Of a stretch of DNA of 38,004 bases, positions 24,065-30,746 are shown one piece after another. This DNA is from Lachnospiraceae bacterium 3-1. Lineage in GTDB: Bacteria > Bacillota > Clostridia > Lachnospirales > Lachnospiraceae. Numbering within the stretch: the stretch's first letter is position 1; the number at the start of each line of letters is the position of its first letter. The notes under the pieces are model-generated. The model did no database searches and was not told the DNA's origin. It saw nothing but the letters and a program-made list of their open reading frames with translations. A program made the position numbers and the translations under genes. The stretch lies in contig KE159577.1 in assembly GCA_000403255.2 (NCBI GenBank), forward strand, positions 10,841-48,844. Reading direction: 5' to 3'.

Positions 24065-24339
24065 CAGAACGCCTCCTTCCGGCTGCCGGAAAGGAGCGAG
24101 CGCAGGGTGAGCGTGAGGGCATGGTGGTCGGCATCCTCCCGGTGTTCATACAGATAGGCGGCTGTATACTGCACGGCTATCTTTGCGTTTTCCACTGCCG
24201 CAAACTCCCCCGCGTCATCCATCCGCGCCACGTCCATGCAGATTTTTTCCGATGCCCGGATAATGCTTCCAATCAGGGCATCATCGTCATCGTAATCCAC
24301 ACGGAGGTAATTTTTCATTTCTTCCAGTGTCACCACCAT
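24064..24339 (-). CDS. Head-tail connector protein (gp6-like)
   Basis: A 91-residue helical protein beginning MVVTLEEMKNYLRVDYDDDD and containing LIGSIIRASEKICMD and AAYLYEHREDADHHALTLTL. This is the pattern of the phage gp6-like/DNA-packaging connector family: an N-terminal LEE-K-YLRVD, an acidic turn, then LI--I--A and the YEHRED segment near the C-terminus. Twelve or more copies form a ring under the portal. It follows the capsid gene by 18 bases. Confidence 0.87.
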   Translation of the reverse strand: MVVTLEEMKNYLRVDYDDDDALIGSIIRASEKICMDVARMDDAGEFAAVENAKIAVQYTAAYLYEHREDADHHALTLTLRSLLSGSRKEAF

Positions 24340-24357
24340 GCCCGCCGCCCCCTTCCA

Positions 24358-25578
24358 TTAGCCTGCGGATGCCGCTTTCTGCACCAGCACCTTCACCGCT
24401 TCCGCAAGGATCATCTTCCCGTCCACACGCTGCGAAGCAAGGAAGCCCACCTGCCCGGTGGCCGCGAACAGCTCGTTCAGGCGCTTGAAGCTGCGCCCCT
24501 GCCGGTCGGCAATCCAATAGTAGCTGAAATCACCGAAAGCGATGGTCTTTGCGCCTGCGGCAATGGCCGGCATATAGGCAGAAGTCTTGATGGGGCGGCC
24601 TAAAATCATGTCCGGCGCCCCGGCGGTCAGGGAAGGCTGCCATAAATACTGCCCGTTATTGTCCTTCAGCTTGCGGATGGCTTTGATGGTGGAATCATTC
24701 AGCACCCACACGGATTTCTTGCGGTACGGGGATTTCAGCGAGTAATATAAATCCATCAGCTCATCCGCCGTCACAGCCGTGGCGGATGCTGCGGTCACGC
24801 CTGTTTCTGCGCCGCCCGTGGCCGCAAGCACACCTAACGGCTTGCCCTTGCCGTCCCCCGTGAAGAACGCCTCCTCTTCCTTCGCCCCGATGCGGCGGGC
24901 AAACTCGCGGGAGATATAGGACTGCAGGTCAAAGACTCTGTCGTTCAACAGCTCCTCGGAAACCTTTATCAAGGTGCCGAGCTTGTAAGCCCCGATGGAA
25001 ACCTGCCCGAAGGAGTCTTCGCTCTCCGGGTATGCGCCCTCCTCGTCAATCCAGGATGCCGTGCCTTTGGAAGCCACCACGGGAATCTTGCGGTCGCCGC
25101 TGGAGGTCTTGATGACCTTCGCCATCTGCCGGAAGATGTTCTCCTCCTCCAAGGCTTCCACAAGCGTCCTCTCGTATTCATCCGGCACCAGGTAGCCGCC
25201 CTCGGAGTCCGTGCCAATCTGCAGGGCATTGGTCACACCCGGCATCGGAACCTTGGAGCGCATGGCGTTCCAGAAGTTCTTCCGGTAATCGTCGGAGGCG
25301 CGCCCGGTCTTATCCTCCCCGCCGTCTGCGTCCGCCCTGCCGCCCGGCTTCCCCGTGAGGGGCTTATTTACAGGACGGTTCAGCTCCGCATCCAATGCCT
25401 CCTGCCGCTCCAGCCTTGCGATTTCTTTCCCAAGGTCGGTGATCTCCTGCTCCATCTTCGTATATGCGGCGTCATCCTCCGCGGAAAGGACGCCGTTCTC
25501 CTTCCTGTGGGAATCCAGAAATGCCTTTGCCGCCTCCCATGCCTTCGCGCGTTTCTCACGCAGTTCCAGAATCGTCAT
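24358..25578 (-). CDS. Major capsid protein, HK97 family
   Basis: The 406-residue product starts with a helical scaffold-like delta domain (about residues 1-105; ELREKRAKAWEAAKAFLDSH, QEITDLGKEIARLERQEAL), a Gly/Asp-rich linker where the protease is expected to cut, and the capsid fold: GYLVPDEYERTLVEALEE, ASWIDEEGAYPESEDSFGQV, LIKVSEELLNDRVFDLQSYI, FFTGDGKGKPLGVL and MILAEAVKVLVQ. ATG follows AAGGAGG. It lies directly downstream of the maturation protease, as in HK97. Confidence 0.93.
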   Translation of the reverse strand: MTILELREKRAKAWEAAKAFLDSHRKENGVLSAEDDAAYTKMEQEITDLGKEIARLERQEALDAELNRPVNKPLTGKPGGRADADGGEDKTGRASDDYRKNFWNAMRSKVPMPGVTNALQIGTDSEGGYLVPDEYERTLVEALEEENIFRQMAKVIKTSSGDRKIPVVASKGTASWIDEEGAYPESEDSFGQVSIGAYKLGTLIKVSEELLNDRVFDLQSYISREFARRIGAKEEEAFFTGDGKGKPLGVLAATGGAETGVTAASATAVTADELMDLYYSLKSPYRKKSVWVLNDSTIKAIRKLKDNNGQYLWQPSLTAGAPDMILGRPIKTSAYMPAIAAGAKTIAFGDFSYYWIADRQGRSFKRLNELFAATGQVGFLASQRVDGKMILAEAVKVLVQKAASAG

Positions 25579-25594
25579 AATGAAATCCTCCTTC

Positions 25595-26428
25595 TTATCG
25601 CTTTAATAAATTAAGCCGCTCCATGAGTGCGTCCACGGAACGGCCGGTTTCTGTACCCGCAGCAGGGATTTTTGCCTGCGCCTGGATATCTGCCTTCGGT
25701 TTTTCCCCGCCATACTTGGCGGCCAGTTTATTTAAAAGGGCGTTGTTCGCCGCCCTGCGGGAAAACAGCATGGAACTCGTGGAAGGCGGGAATTTCTTTT
25801 CCTCCTCATCCTCTTCGGAAGCGCCTCCCTCTGTGTCCTCCTCCGGCTCCTTTTCCGGCTCCGCCTTTGCCCGCGTCATGATCTCATCCGCAAAGCCAAG
25901 CTCCACCGCCTTGTTCGCGTCCATCCACGTTTCCGCATCCATGAGGTGCGACAGCTTCGGACGGGAAAGCCCCGTCTTTAGCACATAGGCATTGATGATG
26001 GATTCCTTCACTTCGGAGAGCATATCAATGGCCTTCTGCATCTCGGCATGGTCGCCCCAGGCGATGGTGGCGGGATTGTGGATCATCAGCATGGAAACCG
26101 GGGATACCAGGACGGTGTCGCCCGCCATGGCTATGACAGATGCCGCCGACGCAGCAATGCCGTCAATCTTCACTGTGACTTTCCCCTTGTAGTTGGAGAG
26201 CATATTGTAGATCTGTGCCGCCGCCACGCAGTCGCCGCCCGGCGAGTTGATCCAAACGGTAATGTCTCCCGTGCCGCTGTTCAGCTCATCCTTGAAAAGC
26301 TGCGGCGTGACATCATCGTCAAACCAGCTTTCCTCTGCGATGGTGCCGTTCAGCTCCAGTATCCGCTCTGTCACTTCCATTTCCTGGTTCTTCACTTTCT
26401 TCCAGTTCCAGAACTTCTTCGTTTTCAT
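25595..26428 (-). CDS. ClpP-like head maturation protease
   Basis: A 277-residue ClpP-fold protease beginning MKTKKFWNWKKVKN (ATG 26428 after AAGGAGG; the frame is open to 26488). The catalytic serine lies in DGIAASAASVIAMAG, the histidine in SMLMIHNPATIAWG; the INSPGGDCVAAAQIYNMLSN segment is the oxyanion strand. After about residue 190 a charged linker (EPEKEPEEDTEGGASEEDEE) leads to a helical tail. It trims the capsid scaffold domain during head maturation. Its first 110 bases overlap the end of the portal gene in another frame. Confidence 0.92.
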   Translation of the reverse strand: MKTKKFWNWKKVKNQEMEVTERILELNGTIAEESWFDDDVTPQLFKDELNSGTGDITVWINSPGGDCVAAAQIYNMLSNYKGKVTVKIDGIAASAASVIAMAGDTVLVSPVSMLMIHNPATIAWGDHAEMQKAIDMLSEVKESIINAYVLKTGLSRPKLSHLMDAETWMDANKAVELGFADEIMTRAKAEPEKEPEEDTEGGASEEDEEEKKFPPSTSSMLFSRRAANNALLNKLAAKYGGEKPKADIQAQAKIPAAGTETGRSVDALMERLNLLKR

Positions 26429-27689
26429 CGGATTCCTCCTTCCCATTCTGGGCGGATGCCCCTTCCGCAAATATGCCTGCATCCGCAAGTTTTGTCATGT
26501 TCCCGTTGATAAGGTACAGGTCGCCTCCCAATTCCTCCGGGATGCGGTCAAGGTTCTCCAGTTCCCGGATGTCGTTTGCGGACATCCACCCGTTCTGCCG
26601 CCCTACGGCATACCCGCTCATGCGGCTCTGGTAATCGCCCCGGAGCAGTCCGTCCACGTTGAACTTCACAAAATACTGCTTCTTTTCCTCCGGCGTCAGC
26701 AAAGACCGCGCCATGGACTGTTCCCACCTCGACACCCACGGGTCGAGGGTGTATTTCACAAACTCAAGGCTCTGCTGCTCGATGTTGGAGAAGCTGCTCT
26801 TTTCCAGGTCGCCCACCATGTGCGGAGGCACACGGAAGATCCTCGCGATCTCATTGATCTGGAACTTCCGTGTTTCCAGAAACTGTGCCTGCTCCGGCGA
26901 GATGGAGATCGGAGTATATTTCATCCCCTCCTCCAAAACGGCCACCTTGTTGGCATTGTGGCTGCCGCCGAATGTGGACTGCCAGCTCTCCCGCACCCTT
27001 GAAGGGTCTTTCAGCGTCCCCGGATGCTCCAGCACGCCGCTCGGCTGTGCGCCGTTGGCGAAGAACTTCGCCCCGTATTCCTCACAGGCAATCGCCATGC
27101 CGATGGCGTTCTTTGCCATGGCGATAGGCGAATATCCCACCAGCCCGTCAAAGCCGAGTCCGGGGATATGCAGCACATCCGAAGGGGACAGATTTACGGT
27201 GCTGCCTTTCATGGTCGGCGCATCATCGTTCCCCGTCAGGTAGGAATAATAAAGCTGCCCCTTTTCATCCCGGTCGACCGTCATCCTGTCCGGCATCAGC
27301 GGGTACAGTGCAATGACCTCCCCCTTCCCGTTGCGGATGATCTGCGAGTAGGCATTCCCCCAAAGGAGCAGGTGCGTCATCAGCGTTTCCCGGAACACGA
27401 AGGAAGTCATCTCCGGGTTCGGCTCGTCATGGAGCAAAAAATACAGCGGGTGGTCCGCCGCCTTTTCCTTCCCGCCGTTATCCGTATATCTGTAAAAATG
27501 CAGCGGCAGCCCTGCCACCGCCTCCGAAAGAATCCGGACGCAGGAGTACACCGCCGTCATCTGCATGGAGGTGCGCTCATTGACACGCTTGCCGCTTGTG
27601 CTGCCGCCCATGAAAAAGCTGTAGGTGCTGCCCGATGTGCGGTTCGTAGGCGCATCCCTCGCCCTGAACAATCCGCTGAATAATCCCAT
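26319..27689 (-). CDS. Phage portal protein, HK97 type
   Basis: The 456-residue product starts MGLFSGLFRARDAPTNRTSG at ATG 27689, just after GGAGAGTGG. Features are the TAVYSCVRILSEAVAGLPLH helix, LLLWGNAYSQIIRNGKGEVI, DVLHIPGLGFDGLVGYSPI, NEIARIFRVPPHMVGDLEKS and TLDPWVSRWEQSMARSLL, all typical of Phage_portal proteins. Twelve copies form the DNA channel at one capsid vertex. The unusually charged C-terminus (ESDENEEVLELEESEEPGNG) is encoded in the overlap with the protease gene. Confidence 0.92.
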   Translation of the reverse strand: MGLFSGLFRARDAPTNRTSGSTYSFFMGGSTSGKRVNERTSMQMTAVYSCVRILSEAVAGLPLHFYRYTDNGGKEKAADHPLYFLLHDEPNPEMTSFVFRETLMTHLLLWGNAYSQIIRNGKGEVIALYPLMPDRMTVDRDEKGQLYYSYLTGNDDAPTMKGSTVNLSPSDVLHIPGLGFDGLVGYSPIAMAKNAIGMAIACEEYGAKFFANGAQPSGVLEHPGTLKDPSRVRESWQSTFGGSHNANKVAVLEEGMKYTPISISPEQAQFLETRKFQINEIARIFRVPPHMVGDLEKSSFSNIEQQSLEFVKYTLDPWVSRWEQSMARSLLTPEEKKQYFVKFNVDGLLRGDYQSRMSGYAVGRQNGWMSANDIRELENLDRIPEELGGDLYLINGNMTKLADAGIFAEGASAQNGKEESDENEEVLELEESEEPGNGSDRADTGAERHHRRGKLV

Positions 27690-27707
27690 AGGAACCACTC
27701 TCCTTTC

Positions 27708-27758
27708 CGAAAAACGGACAGACAGAAGGCGCCGCCGAAGCGATGCCCTCTGTCTGCC
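27708..27758 (-). terminator. Hairpin with T-run upstream of the portal gene
   Basis: On the minus strand, arms at 27756-27745 and 27730-27719 (CAGACAGA and GGC against GCC and TCTGTCTG, one bulged base each side) form a strong stem. GTTTTTC follows. It lies in the leader of the portal gene, so it may attenuate read-through from upstream rather than end a transcript. Confidence 0.65.
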
Positions 27759-27800
27759 CACGCCCTGTTTAGTTAAATTGTATAGTCCAAACGGCATAAG

Positions 27801-27828
27801 AAAAGCACCCGCCATTTCTGGCAGATGC
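27801..27828 (-). terminator. Terminator of the toxin-antitoxin operon
   Basis: Minus-strand GCATCTGCC (27828-27820) pairs with GGCGGGTGC (27813-27805), allowing two G-U pairs, over a 6-base loop. TTTTC follows. It closes the toxin-antitoxin unit 9 bases after the toxin stop. Confidence 0.7.
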
Positions 27829-27836
27829 CCTCCTGT

Positions 27837-28169
27837 TCAGTATTCTATTTCTGTTTCACTTAGCTGTCTGCGGATATCCCTGCCGCCGTACATGATGCGG
27901 ACAATGCTCACTGTGTTTCTGGTTTCATCCGGCAGATAAAACACAAGGTAATTATCAACAGGGAAAAAACGGAGCCCTTCGCTGTGCCACGGTTCTTCTT
28001 CGTACAGCCGGAACCGCATCGGCATCTCATCAAGAGCGCGGATTTCCTTCATGATCCGCTGCGTCTGCCCTGCTGCCGTTTCCGGCACAAGCAGTTCATA
28101 TGCAATATACTCGTATATATCCCTCAGATCACGCCTCGCCCCGGCCGTGTATACGATATCCCAGCTCAT
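27837..28169 (-). CDS. RelE/ParE-family toxin
   Basis: A 110-residue protein with the ParE/RelE fold signature: N-terminal WDIVYTAGARRDLRDIYEYI, central IRALDEMPMRFRLYEEEPW, and the C-terminal strand set LRFFPVDNYLVFYLPDETRN with VSIVRIMYGGRDIRRQL. RelE members cut ribosome-bound mRNA, ParE members poison gyrase; the sequence alone does not decide, though the long alpha1 and YGGRDI end look ParE-like. Its ATG overlaps the antitoxin stop (ATGA), so translation is coupled. Confidence 0.88.
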   Translation of the reverse strand: MSWDIVYTAGARRDLRDIYEYIAYELLVPETAAGQTQRIMKEIRALDEMPMRFRLYEEEPWHSEGLRFFPVDNYLVFYLPDETRNTVSIVRIMYGGRDIRRQLSETEIEY

Positions 28170-28471
28170 ATCCCGTAATCCCGCCGCATTTCTTCTTCCA
28201 CTGCATCTGCTGAATATACCCTGCCTTCCCGTATATCCTCCATGCCCTTTCCTATCTCTGCGTCAAACTGCTCTTTTGTAAGGGAGCCGTATGCAAGCGG
28301 CGCCTTCTTCGGCAGCTTCATCTCGAACGGGATGCCCTGCTGAAGCACGACCTGCCTTAAAAACATACCGACCGCATTTGACATTGGTATGCCAAGCTGG
28401 TCAAGCACCCGTTCCGCCTGCTCTTTGATCTCAGGCTCCACACGCGCGAATACATTTGATGTCCTTGCCAT
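28166..28471 (-). CDS. RelB/DinJ-family antitoxin
   Basis: A 101-residue protein starting ARTSNVFARVEPEIKEQAER, the ribbon-helix-helix N-terminus of RelB/DinJ antitoxins, followed by VLDQLGIPMSNAVGMFLRQV and VLQQGIPFEMKLP, both characteristic. The C-terminus (about 60-101) is acidic and probably wraps the toxin. The dimer should bind the palindrome over its own promoter. Confidence 0.9.
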   Translation of the reverse strand: MARTSNVFARVEPEIKEQAERVLDQLGIPMSNAVGMFLRQVVLQQGIPFEMKLPKKAPLAYGSLTKEQFDAEIGKGMEDIREGRVYSADAVEEEMRRDYGI

Positions 28472-28495
28472 TTAAACCACATCCTTTCACTATAT

Positions 28496-28524
28496 AGTAT
28501 ACCGCTTTTGCTTGCGGTATGCAA
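28496..28524 (-). promoter_or_regulatory. Toxin-antitoxin promoter with overlapping operator
   Basis: On the minus strand TTGCAT (28524-28519), 17 bases and TATACT (28501-28496) form a good SigA promoter, with AAAGGATG before the antitoxin ATG. The spacer holds the perfect inverted repeat ATACCGC-N8-GCGGTAT (28499-28520), placed for repression by the antitoxin. Confidence 0.8.
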
Positions 28525-28557
28525 GCGTTCCGCTTGATTTTTGTATGGATGCACAAA

Positions 28558-30165
28558 TCAGAACACCAAAAGTCCGCGGGAATCGTACACGCTTTCGGAT
28601 GTCTGGTTCCCGCAGCGCACCGCACGGTCAAGCCCCATGATCGCGGCCACCGCGCCGTCAATCTTCTCCGTGGACTTTTCCTTATCTGCCTTGATATTGC
28701 CTGCGGGGTCGGTGCGGATGAAGATGTTGTCCATCATCCACCGAAGGACCGGATGCCCGCCGTGGGCAATCATCTGCTCCAGCACCAGCTTCATCAGCTC
28801 CTTTGTGGGTGGGGACATATCCTTGAAGCCCTGGCCGAACGGTACCACCGTAAAGCCCATACCCTCAAGGTTCTGCACCATCTGCACAGCACCCCACCGG
28901 TCAAAGGCAATCTCCCGGATGTTAAAGCGTTCACCAAGACGTTCAATATATTTTTCAATATAGCCGTAATGCACCACGTTCCCTTCCGTGGTCATCAGCT
29001 TCCCCTGCCGCTCCCACACATCGTAGGGGACATGGTCACGCCGCACACGCAGCTCCAGCGTCTCCTCCGGCACCCAGAAGTACGGAAGGATGCAGTATTT
29101 ATCCTCCTCATCCAGTGGCGGGAACACCAGCACGAACGCCGTGATATCCGTGGTGGAGGACAAGTCCAGACCTCCGTAACACACACGCCCCTCTAAGTCA
29201 TCCTCCGAAACCGGGAAGGCACAGGCATCCCATTTATCCATGGGCATCCACCGCACTGCCTGTTTCACCCACTGGTTTAAGCGGAGCTGCCGGAAGCTGT
29301 TCTCCTCCCCCGGATTCTGCTTTGCCGATTCGCAGGCGGCCTCCACCTTGTCAATCCCCACTGTGATATTTAAAGAGGGATTGGCCTTTTTCCACACCTT
29401 CGGGTCCGTCCAGTCGTCCGCTTCATCCGCACCGTAGATCACCGGGTAAAATGTAGGGTCGATCTTCCTGCCCTCTAAAATATCCTTTGCCTTCTGGTGC
29501 GTCTCGTAGCAGATGGAATGGGTGTCCGTCCCCGCCGTGGTGATGAGGAAATACAGCGGCTGCATCCGGGCGTCGCCGGAGCCCTTGGTCATGACGTCAA
29601 ACAGCTTCCGGTTCGGCTGCGTGTGCAGCTCGTCAAACACCACGCCGTGGATGTTGAAGCCATGCTTGGAATACGCCTCTGCCGAAAGCACCTGGTAGAA
29701 GGAATTGGTGGGCGTGTAGATAATCCGCTTCTGTGAGGCGAGTATCTTCACCCGCTTGGAAAGAGCCGGACACATCCGCACCATATCAGCAGCAACATCA
29801 AAAACGATGGTGGCCTGCTGTCGGTCGGCGGCGCACCCATACACCTCGGCGCGTTCCTCCCCATCCCCGCAGGTCAGGAGCAGCGCCACGGCGGCGGCAA
29901 GCTCCGACTTTCCCTGCTTCTTCGGGATTTCCACATAGGCCGTGTTGAACTGGCGGTAGCCGTTGGGCTTCAGCGTTCCGAAAATGTCACGGATAATCTG
30001 CTCCTGCCAGTCGACCAGTTCAAAGGGCTTCCCCGCCCAGGTGCCTTTGGTATGGCAGAGGCTCTCGATGAACATCACGGCAAAATCGGCGGCATCCCTG
30101 TCATAGCCGCTGTCCTTCGCCCTGAATTTCGTTGGCCTGTATTTTTTCAGCTTCCGCATTGCCAT
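28558..30165 (-). CDS. Phage terminase large subunit
   Basis: The 535-residue product has the ATPase domain with a Walker A-like loop EIPKKQGKSELAAAVALL, the Walker B segment NIHGVVFDELHTQ and the coupling segment FLITTAGTD. The nuclease domain shows GGLDLSSTTDITAF, FDRWGAVQMVQNLEGMGFTV and the C-terminal EKIDGAVAAIMGLDRA, in line with HK97-type (YmfN/Terminase_1) enzymes. It packages DNA through the portal and makes the terminal cut. ATG 30165 is chosen because GGGGAGG lies 8 bases upstream; GTG 30174 is the alternative. No small-subunit gene is seen upstream where it is normally found. Confidence 0.92.
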   Translation of the reverse strand: MAMRKLKKYRPTKFRAKDSGYDRDAADFAVMFIESLCHTKGTWAGKPFELVDWQEQIIRDIFGTLKPNGYRQFNTAYVEIPKKQGKSELAAAVALLLTCGDGEERAEVYGCAADRQQATIVFDVAADMVRMCPALSKRVKILASQKRIIYTPTNSFYQVLSAEAYSKHGFNIHGVVFDELHTQPNRKLFDVMTKGSGDARMQPLYFLITTAGTDTHSICYETHQKAKDILEGRKIDPTFYPVIYGADEADDWTDPKVWKKANPSLNITVGIDKVEAACESAKQNPGEENSFRQLRLNQWVKQAVRWMPMDKWDACAFPVSEDDLEGRVCYGGLDLSSTTDITAFVLVFPPLDEEDKYCILPYFWVPEETLELRVRRDHVPYDVWERQGKLMTTEGNVVHYGYIEKYIERLGERFNIREIAFDRWGAVQMVQNLEGMGFTVVPFGQGFKDMSPPTKELMKLVLEQMIAHGGHPVLRWMMDNIFIRTDPAGNIKADKEKSTEKIDGAVAAIMGLDRAVRCGNQTSESVYDSRGLLVF

Positions 30166-30282
30166 CGGCATCACCTCCCCGAAGATGGCATAAAAATTGG
30201 CCTGCCTGTGGCAAGCCGTAATCTATCGGTACAAGATACAGAGCCTTCCGGCTCCGCCCTTGGAATGTTCAGTCTCAGTTTT

Positions 30283-30501
30283 TTACTCAGCCGCTTTCAA
30301 TGCCCAGGCCATCGCATGGCCGCCGTCCTTGAAAGTCCCATCCGCAATCTCCAGAAGGTTCAGCCTGCACTCAATATCCCCAAGCCCCGTCTCCTCCGGC
30401 GTTTCGATGAATTCGTAGGTGGCTGCTTCGTACTGCCCCTTCCAGTTCATCATGGTGTGTGTAGACGTCACCGATGATACAAAGATATTGAATTGCACCA
30501 T
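30283..30501 (-). CDS. Small phage-associated protein, unknown
   Basis: The frame encodes up to 72 residues, MVQFNIFVSSVTSTHTMMNW followed by KGQYEAATYEFIETPEETGL and ending ADGTFKDGGHAMAWALKAAE. Composition and codon use from MMNWKG onward match the phage genes. The first ATG lies inside the 36-bp direct repeat; a start at the internal ATG pair (MMNWKG) is also possible. I do not recognise the family. It might be the 3' end of a gene upstream of the terminase that was cut when the AT-rich cassette arrived, which would also explain the missing small terminase. Confidence 0.5.
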   Translation of the reverse strand: MVQFNIFVSSVTSTHTMMNWKGQYEAATYEFIETPEETGLGDIECRLNLLEIADGTFKDGGHAMAWALKAAE

Positions 30502-30512
30502 GATTCTACACG
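30477..30512. repeat. Left copy of 36-bp direct repeat flanking the Gabija-type cassette
   Basis: The 36 bases match 34813-34848 in the same orientation with a single mismatch (A at 30483, G at 34819). The shared core includes TTGAATTGCACCATGATTCT and ends TACACG. This copy marks the junction between GC-rich phage DNA and AT-rich DNA. It is too long for a transposon target duplication and fits a recombination or attachment site. Confidence 0.85.
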
Positions 30513-30553
30513 GTTTACACGTTTATGGCGTTTGCATTTGTTTTTTGAACTAT

Positions 30554-30586
30554 TCTCATTATGTTGCTAACGATAAGGTAATGAGA
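30554..30586. promoter_or_regulatory. Inverted repeat upstream of the gajA promoter
   Basis: TCTCATTA (30554-30561) and TAATGAGA (30579-30586) are perfect inverted copies with a 17-base spacer, located between the left direct repeat and the promoter. It could be an operator or a transcribed hairpin; no regulator gene is near. Confidence 0.35.
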
Positions 30587-30677
30587 GATTTCGTATACCT
30601 TTCTCAAACATTTATCCTGTGATTATTCCTTGCATAGGGGCAGTTCTGAGTAAAAAATATCCATCGCTAAATCTTTT

Positions 30678-30706
30678 TTGCCATAATTTACAATATATGA
30701 TATAAT
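30678..30706 (+). promoter_or_regulatory. Promoter of the gajA-gajB operon
   Basis: TTGCCA (30678-30683), 17 bases and a perfect TATAAT (30701-30706) lie 40 bases before the gajA start, which has GGAGGT 6 bases upstream. The cassette therefore carries its own expression signals, opposite to the phage genes. Confidence 0.8.
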
Positions 30707-30746
30707 TTTACACAAACAATTACTGCGAGCAAACGGAGGTACTCCA

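Noticed and set aside
30283-30501. Small terminase subunit
   Set aside because: The 72-codon frame lacks the expected helix-turn-helix and length, so I left it as unknown.
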